Of a stretch of 64,000 bases of DNA, positions 60,321-64,000 are shown piece by piece (position 1 is the stretch's first letter; every line of letters begins with the position of its first letter). The stretch is taken from contig NZ_UZAC03000001.1 of the NCBI RefSeq assembly GCF_900538055.1, forward strand, positions 1,178,001 to 1,242,000, given 5' to 3'. The notes beneath the pieces were generated by a model. It was not told where the DNA came from. It saw only the letters and a program-made list of their open reading frames with translations, and ran no database searches. The position numbers and the translations under genes were made by a program. Source of the DNA: Pasteuria penetrans (GTDB lineage Bacteria; Bacillota; Bacilli; Thermoactinomycetales; Thermoactinomycetaceae).

Positions 60321-61448
60321 CTACTGCAAAAATCCCTCTCTTACAAACACTATATAGGACAGAACGATAGCAAACCAGGCCGCCCAATGTGCGACGATAG
60401 CGGACAAAACGCCATACCATCTCGCCAACAACCCCAAACCAAAAGAAAGAATAAGGGACAGGATGAACGGTATCCAACCCATAGAGGAAGGTACCCAATC
60501 GATAACCGCCACACCACCACCAAAAAGTACGGCGAGGATACTCGTAAAAACCAGCCCAAATCGGGGTTGCAATACACCACGGAACAGCAGTTCAAAACCC
60601 AAAATGCCGAACGCTCCAACAAGAAAACTAACAAACCAAGGCCAGCTATCACCAAGCAACCCATTCACAAAAAACTGGGAGGGAATTTTAGCCTGAAGAA
60701 AATCAGAGTTCATGTGAAACAATAGGAAGGAACAGGTTACAGAAAAACCAACTACAAGTCCTATAGCCATACCCTTCGTGTCCAACCTTTGTAAACCCAA
60801 ACGATCCACTGTTTCCCTAAAATTGCGTGTAACCAACCAACCCACACTCAATAATGCAATTAGGGCATATAAAAAACCTTTAGACAAATAGGAAAATGGA
60901 TCTTCCTGAGGAAATACATCCTGCATGGTAGGAGAAGTAGCGATACCCAGGAAGAGGGCACTGGCAAAAAAATAGGACATAAACAACATAAACTTATGGA
61001 GATAACGGGTTTTATCGAGTTTCAATACATCCATCAACCAATTCAGGGACAAAGGAATCACTAGGGCTATACCTAAAACCACCAAAAGACCCGCCCATAT
61101 TTCTGTCCCTATAGCCATGGGTAGATCAAAGGATGGGATCCAGGCCTCTATCCCCCCATCTACGTATTCATAAATCTTTATGGAAGATTGCAAAAATATA
61201 ATACTCATAAACATACCCATAATCCAAGCTAGGACCAGGGGTATCTGGACCATCCACCGCATCTTGGAACCCCTATTCTGGATGGAACAGGCCCCCATCC
61301 GATCATAAAAGGTACCAACAACTACCCCTATAATGGGTAGGACATAAGCTGCAATTGAAAACACCAATAGAGCAAATGTAGGTGAATACAGCAAATTCGT
61401 ATAATTAAATAGATTCATTATATGATCGTTACCAACAAAATCCCCCAC
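60321..61448 (-). CDS. CPBP-like (CAAX protease/bacteriocin-processing) membrane protein, probably catalytically altered
   Basis: A 375-residue protein with about ten membrane helices, starting at GTG 61448, eight bases after AGGAGGAG. The last 100 residues resemble the CPBP (Abi) domain: GFELLFRGVLQPRFG stands where the family has EExxxRG. Thus only Glu286 and Arg290 remain and the first Glu is Phe285. The second motif F-x3-H appears as FGGGV without His. His354 in SAIVAHWAAW fits the third motif but its Asn partner is Trp. CPBP proteins cleave prenylated or other peptides in the membrane and some protect against bacteriocins. With these changes it may be inactive or work as a scaffold or immunity protein. 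It stands alone. Confidence 0.7.
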   Translation of the reverse strand: MGDFVGNDHIMNLFNYTNLLYSPTFALLVFSIAAYVLPIIGVVVGTFYDRMGACSIQNRGSKMRWMVQIPLVLAWIMGMFMSIIFLQSSIKIYEYVDGGIEAWIPSFDLPMAIGTEIWAGLLVVLGIALVIPLSLNWLMDVLKLDKTRYLHKFMLFMSYFFASALFLGIATSPTMQDVFPQEDPFSYLSKGFLYALIALLSVGWLVTRNFRETVDRLGLQRLDTKGMAIGLVVGFSVTCSFLLFHMNSDFLQAKIPSQFFVNGLLGDSWPWFVSFLVGAFGILGFELLFRGVLQPRFGLVFTSILAVLFGGGVAVIDWVPSSMGWIPFILSLILSFGLGLLARWYGVLSAIVAHWAAWFAIVLSYIVFVREGFLQ

Positions 61449-61906
61449 TGAACTCTCTCCTCCTAAAATCGCAAATCCCTACCGAATCATCCAAGGACAG
61501 AACGAGGAAACAAAACTGCAGCGGCCGATTGCTTACCCCCCTTCTCTACGCCACCTACCAATACCATATTATCTCATTTTTTTGTTGATCAAAAGTACTA
61601 TTGCAAAATTGTAACAATTCCTAGGCCACAAACCTACCGTGTGGGTAGCATCCTCGCTATGGATAGGATGTTACCCCAGGGATCGTTTCAAAAAATCTCG
61701 CAGAGACACACGATAAGCGCAGGAAGATACAATTTCTCCAACCCACAACATGTAGGCCACAGACAACGTCCCACAAGAACGGGAAAGGCAACCCATGGGG
61801 AAAAACATCAAAAGAGATCCATTCGATGATGAAACAAGGGTTATCCCCCTATCCCTGAAACAAAATCACGGGGACGGGGAACCCACCCACCGTTGTCCTC
61901 CCTAGC
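61449..61906. other. Intergenic DNA
   Basis: No supported gene and no repeat recognised. The AGGAGGAG site of the CPBP-like gene lies at its left edge. Confidence 0.4.
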
Positions 61907-62205
61907 GTCGAGTAGACCCGGCATTTCAGCCGAGTCCCTCACAGAACTGGACGTGATACTCTCGCATCATCCAGCTCTTCTCATCCCATCCCAATCTTCA
62001 GACCCTTTAGGTCATACTTCGATTATAGGGATGTTGCTTCGAGTTCCAGTGGCCTCCTCCAGTGGATCTCCCACTAAAGTTCTCATCTAACTGTCCTCCG
62101 CAGGATGAGTCAGCCCCTTCGCTCCACTTCCATTACAGAAGCTTCCACACTACTATGAGCTGATCCGACTTCGTGCACGGAACCTCGGTTTATCCTCGGG
62201 GAATT
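61907..62205 (-). other. Group II intron 3' portion with complete domains V and VI
   Basis: On the minus strand a canonical 34-base domain V (61977-61944; GAGCTGGATGATGCGAGAG.. ending CCAGTTC) is followed by a domain VI stem with a bulged A (GACTCGGCTGAAATGCC) and the terminus CTACTCGAC at 61907. Upstream, to about 62205, the TGTAATGGAAGTGGAGCGAA segment and neighbours match intron sequence between the enzyme gene and domain V. The enzyme gene and 5' half are missing. Confidence 0.75.
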
Positions 62206-62510
62206 ACATAGAAGAAAACTTTGGAATTTGTACAATGATCTCATCCTAATTAACAAAAAACTTTTACAGAGCAGGCGTCATCTATCGAAAATAAAGAAAT
62301 CAGTGGGATCCTCCTGATCCGTTCGGTACAGAGAAGGGGTTGTGTCTACACACTATTCATTTTTCCCGAAAAGTACAATGAAAACTCCAGATCCATATTA
62401 AGAATGTAACATATTCAATTTTAAATTCATTTATACTGAACAAAACCATTGCGGTATGGGTATGCTGATTCAATTCCTTCCGTTGTCTTTTTTATTATGA
62501 AACACAAAAA
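62204..62510. pseudogene. ISL3 fragments joined out of order
   Basis: 62204-62340 matches 13413-13550 of the ISL3 gene. Directly after it, 62347-62505 matches, inverted, the upstream region 4290-4450. The junction near 62343 shows that an internal deletion and inversion joined two parts of one element. Confidence 0.75.
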
Positions 62511-62565
62511 AATAGGACCATCTTAGGTCCCCCTGATTCCGTAACCATTAAAGTATGGAGACCCT

Positions 62566-62604
62566 GGTTCTATGGGGAGGTTGGCTGGGAGACCAGCCCT
62601 CCCC
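62566..62604 (+). other. Degenerate group II intron domain VI
   Basis: GGTTCTATGGGGAGG leads into a stem GGTTGGCTGGGAGACCAGCC, resembling the intron 3' ends at 17218 and 20660, but the CTACTCGAC terminus is replaced by CTCCCCGAT. Confidence 0.4.
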
Positions 62605-62995
62605 GATGGTATTGGATATCGGGATAAAGTAGGAACCTCCTTTCCTCCCAATCTCCATATTATTTATATTAAAAATTGAGGGGGAAGGAAAAAAACAGGA
62701 ACGGGTTTTCTGACCATACAAATTACTGGTGCTGGTGCCGTTAAAAAGGTTCACAATTGTTTCCTGAGGTTCGAATAAAAATGGAAAGTGGGCTTTTGCG
62801 GATTCATAAAAATAACTACATAAACTTTTATGAAATCATACTATCTATAGAAGCTCGGTTCCCTAATTATGGTTAGGTTACCGATATTATAATAATATTC
62901 CGAATATATAGTCAAAATAGGATATGACCCCACCTTCCTTACGTACATTCGAAACAACTTTATATGTATTACCTGAAAAATACCCTCAAAGAAAC

Positions 62996-63067
62996 TTGAA
63001 GACCATCTGTTATTCCTATACAATCCTCTTTATACCCACTATAAAGGGAGGTTGATAACAGATGGTC
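62996..63067 (+). promoter_or_regulatory. Transposase promoter with start-codon inverted repeat (type A, copy 2)
   Basis: TTGAAG (62996-63001), a 17-base spacer and TACAAT (63019-63024) form the promoter. GACCATCTGTTAT (63001-63013), inside the spacer, is an exact 13-base reverse complement of ATAACAGATGGTC (63055-63067), which holds the start codon. GGGAGG lies in the loop. Confidence 0.75.
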
Positions 63068-64000
63068 TCAGGGTATTGTACCATAGAACAGTCGAACTTG
63101 GAAGGGGTAGAGGAATGGATTGAATGCTTCGCGGATAAGTGGCGCTGGTGTTCCACCAAGGAAGAAATTAAACTTGCAACCCTTTGCGAGTATTATGAGA
63201 AACATGCTTCATGGTACAAGGAAACATATGCCGATTATCATAATACTATCGGTCAACCCTGCAAGGATATCCTTTTTACCATAATCCTGGAGTCCATTAA
63301 AGAAACCTTTGGGTGGACAGACAGGGAATTGATCGAACGTATTCCACGGGAAGGAGTGTTCTTTGAAGCTCTGGGGGGCAAAAAAGGAAAGCCCCTTATA
63401 GGTAGGAGAACATTATACGAAGGCAGAAAACGGTTGTTGGCATACGAGGAGAAAACAAAATGCAATGTTACACGGGACTCCTTTCAGCACTTCACCACCT
63501 TCCAAAAGTCAATAGTAGGTATGACATCCACCTGCCGTAGAATGGATAGCACGCTAATCAACAGCAACATAAGGAAATTGACCCGTAATGACGTGATCTA
63601 TCTGGTGGCAAAAAATGTGGTTTGTATCTCGGCTGAACTCCTGATTCCCCTCCCCGCGGAGTGGGGGGTTTTTCTGGAGAAGGGGTGCAAACTAACAGAC
63701 ATCGATAGTCGGCAATCATTGGGCTATCAGCCTCCCCTTCCCCCCAAAAAAGGAGCAACAGCAAGGGATCATAGGACTGCAGAGCTAATTGGGGTTTGCT
63801 TGGCTGTAAGGGAACAGGTCTCCCACTATGACAACATCAGATCAACCAAGGAGTATGCATTGCTGGAAAGGGTGATCTGGGAACAAACTGAGGAGGATGA
63901 ACAAGGAAATCTCAGGATGCTCTCCAAGGTGCGTTCTGGTAGTCTACAAAGCCCTTATGATCCTGATGCTCAGTACAGGAAGAAGAACAAACAGGAATGT
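63062..64000 (+). CDS. IS1182-family transposase, type A, 5' part open to the window end
   Basis: From ATG 63062, behind GGGAGG, the frame is open for 313 codons to the last base. It corrects both lesions of copy 1: GAA stands where copy 1 has TAA, and the G run has six bases. Motifs are CEYYEKHASWYKETYADYHN, PREGVFFEALGGKKGKPLIG and RRMDSTLINSNIRK with the first catalytic Asp. The second and third acidic residues lie beyond the window, so full integrity is not known. Confidence 0.88.
   Translation, partial: MVSGYCTIEQSNLEGVEEWIECFADKWRWCSTKEEIKLATLCEYYEKHASWYKETYADYHNTIGQPCKDILFTIILESIKETFGWTDRELIERIPREGVFFEALGGKKGKPLIGRRTLYEGRKRLLAYEEKTKCNVTRDSFQHFTTFQKSIVGMTSTCRRMDSTLINSNIRKLTRNDVIYLVAKNVVCISAELLIPLPAEWGVFLEKGCKLTDIDSRQSLGYQPPLPPKKGATARDHRTAELIGVCLAVREQVSHYDNIRSTKEYALLERVIWEQTEEDEQGNLRMLSKVRSGSLQSPYDPDAQYRKKNKQEC

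Larger units (their letters stand above)
62727..64000 (+). mobile_element. IS1182-family element, type A, copy 2 (runs off the window)
   Basis: The left inverted repeat TGGTGCTGGTGCCG starts at 62727. The next 330 bases match the DNA upstream of the type A gene at 2265, and the transposase gene follows. By comparison with copy 1 the element should end about 1.1 kb beyond the window. Confidence 0.8.

Overview
The window looks like a chromosomal segment of a Gram-positive, probably endospore-forming member of the Bacillales whose genome is being reshaped by insertion sequences. The evidence is a Bacillus-type order rpmG-secE-nusG-rplK-rplA-rplJ-rplL-rsmC(ybxB)-rpoB, an RpoB that reads like Bacillales RpoB throughout, strong GGAGG-type ribosome binding sites with frequent GTG/TTG starts, and a large protein with a BclA-like collagen segment. 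Relaxed gene spacing, many dead transposase copies and the collagen-like protein would fit Pasteuria or a relative of Thermoactinomycetaceae; that assignment is an inference only.

Layout. 1-8.4 kb is a nest of mobile elements: a decayed IS1182-family copy (type A), a small membrane protein, and an IS1182-family type B copy wedged between pieces of two different ISL3-family transposase genes. 8.4-19.3 kb is an accessory region with two separate loci that each pair a roughly 310-residue membrane protein with a secreted, cysteine-patterned protein resembling the halocin C8-like bacteriocin precursors. It also holds a protein built from three tandem glycine-rich two-helix modules and a duplicated 905-bp block. 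19.3-21.3 kb is stacked IS and group II intron debris. 21.3-28.9 kb is the conserved ribosomal protein / RNA polymerase operon on the minus strand. It ends in a terminator after rpoB and has no rpoC behind it. 28.9-31.2 kb is decayed DNA. 31.2-34.5 kb holds a Ppx/GppA phosphatase and an MgtE magnesium channel. 34.5-42 kb is mobile again: an ISL3 transposase gene split by an intact type B IS1182 element with a 6-bp target duplication, then an intact IS256-family element. 42.5-45.4 kb has an orphan protein and a secreted metzincin-type protease with a tandem-repeat linker. 47.2-54.9 kb is a branched-chain-amino-acid-type ABC transporter operon with two substrate-binding proteins. 55.2-58.9 kb encodes the Pro/Gln-repeat collagen-like surface protein. 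60.3-61.4 kb is a CPBP-like membrane protein lacking key catalytic residues. The end is group II intron and ISL3 debris followed by a second type A IS1182 copy that runs off the window.

Most interesting points: (1) the two halocin C8-like candidate loci, one with cysteines exactly 15 residues apart and no standard start codon; (2) a family of tandem two-helix glycine-rich modules; (3) an inverted repeat across the transposase start in both IS1182 subgroups, placed so that only read-through transcripts should fold and be silenced; (4) rpoB separated from rpoC; (5) a graveyard of group II intron 3' ends. No tRNA, rRNA or CRISPR array was seen.
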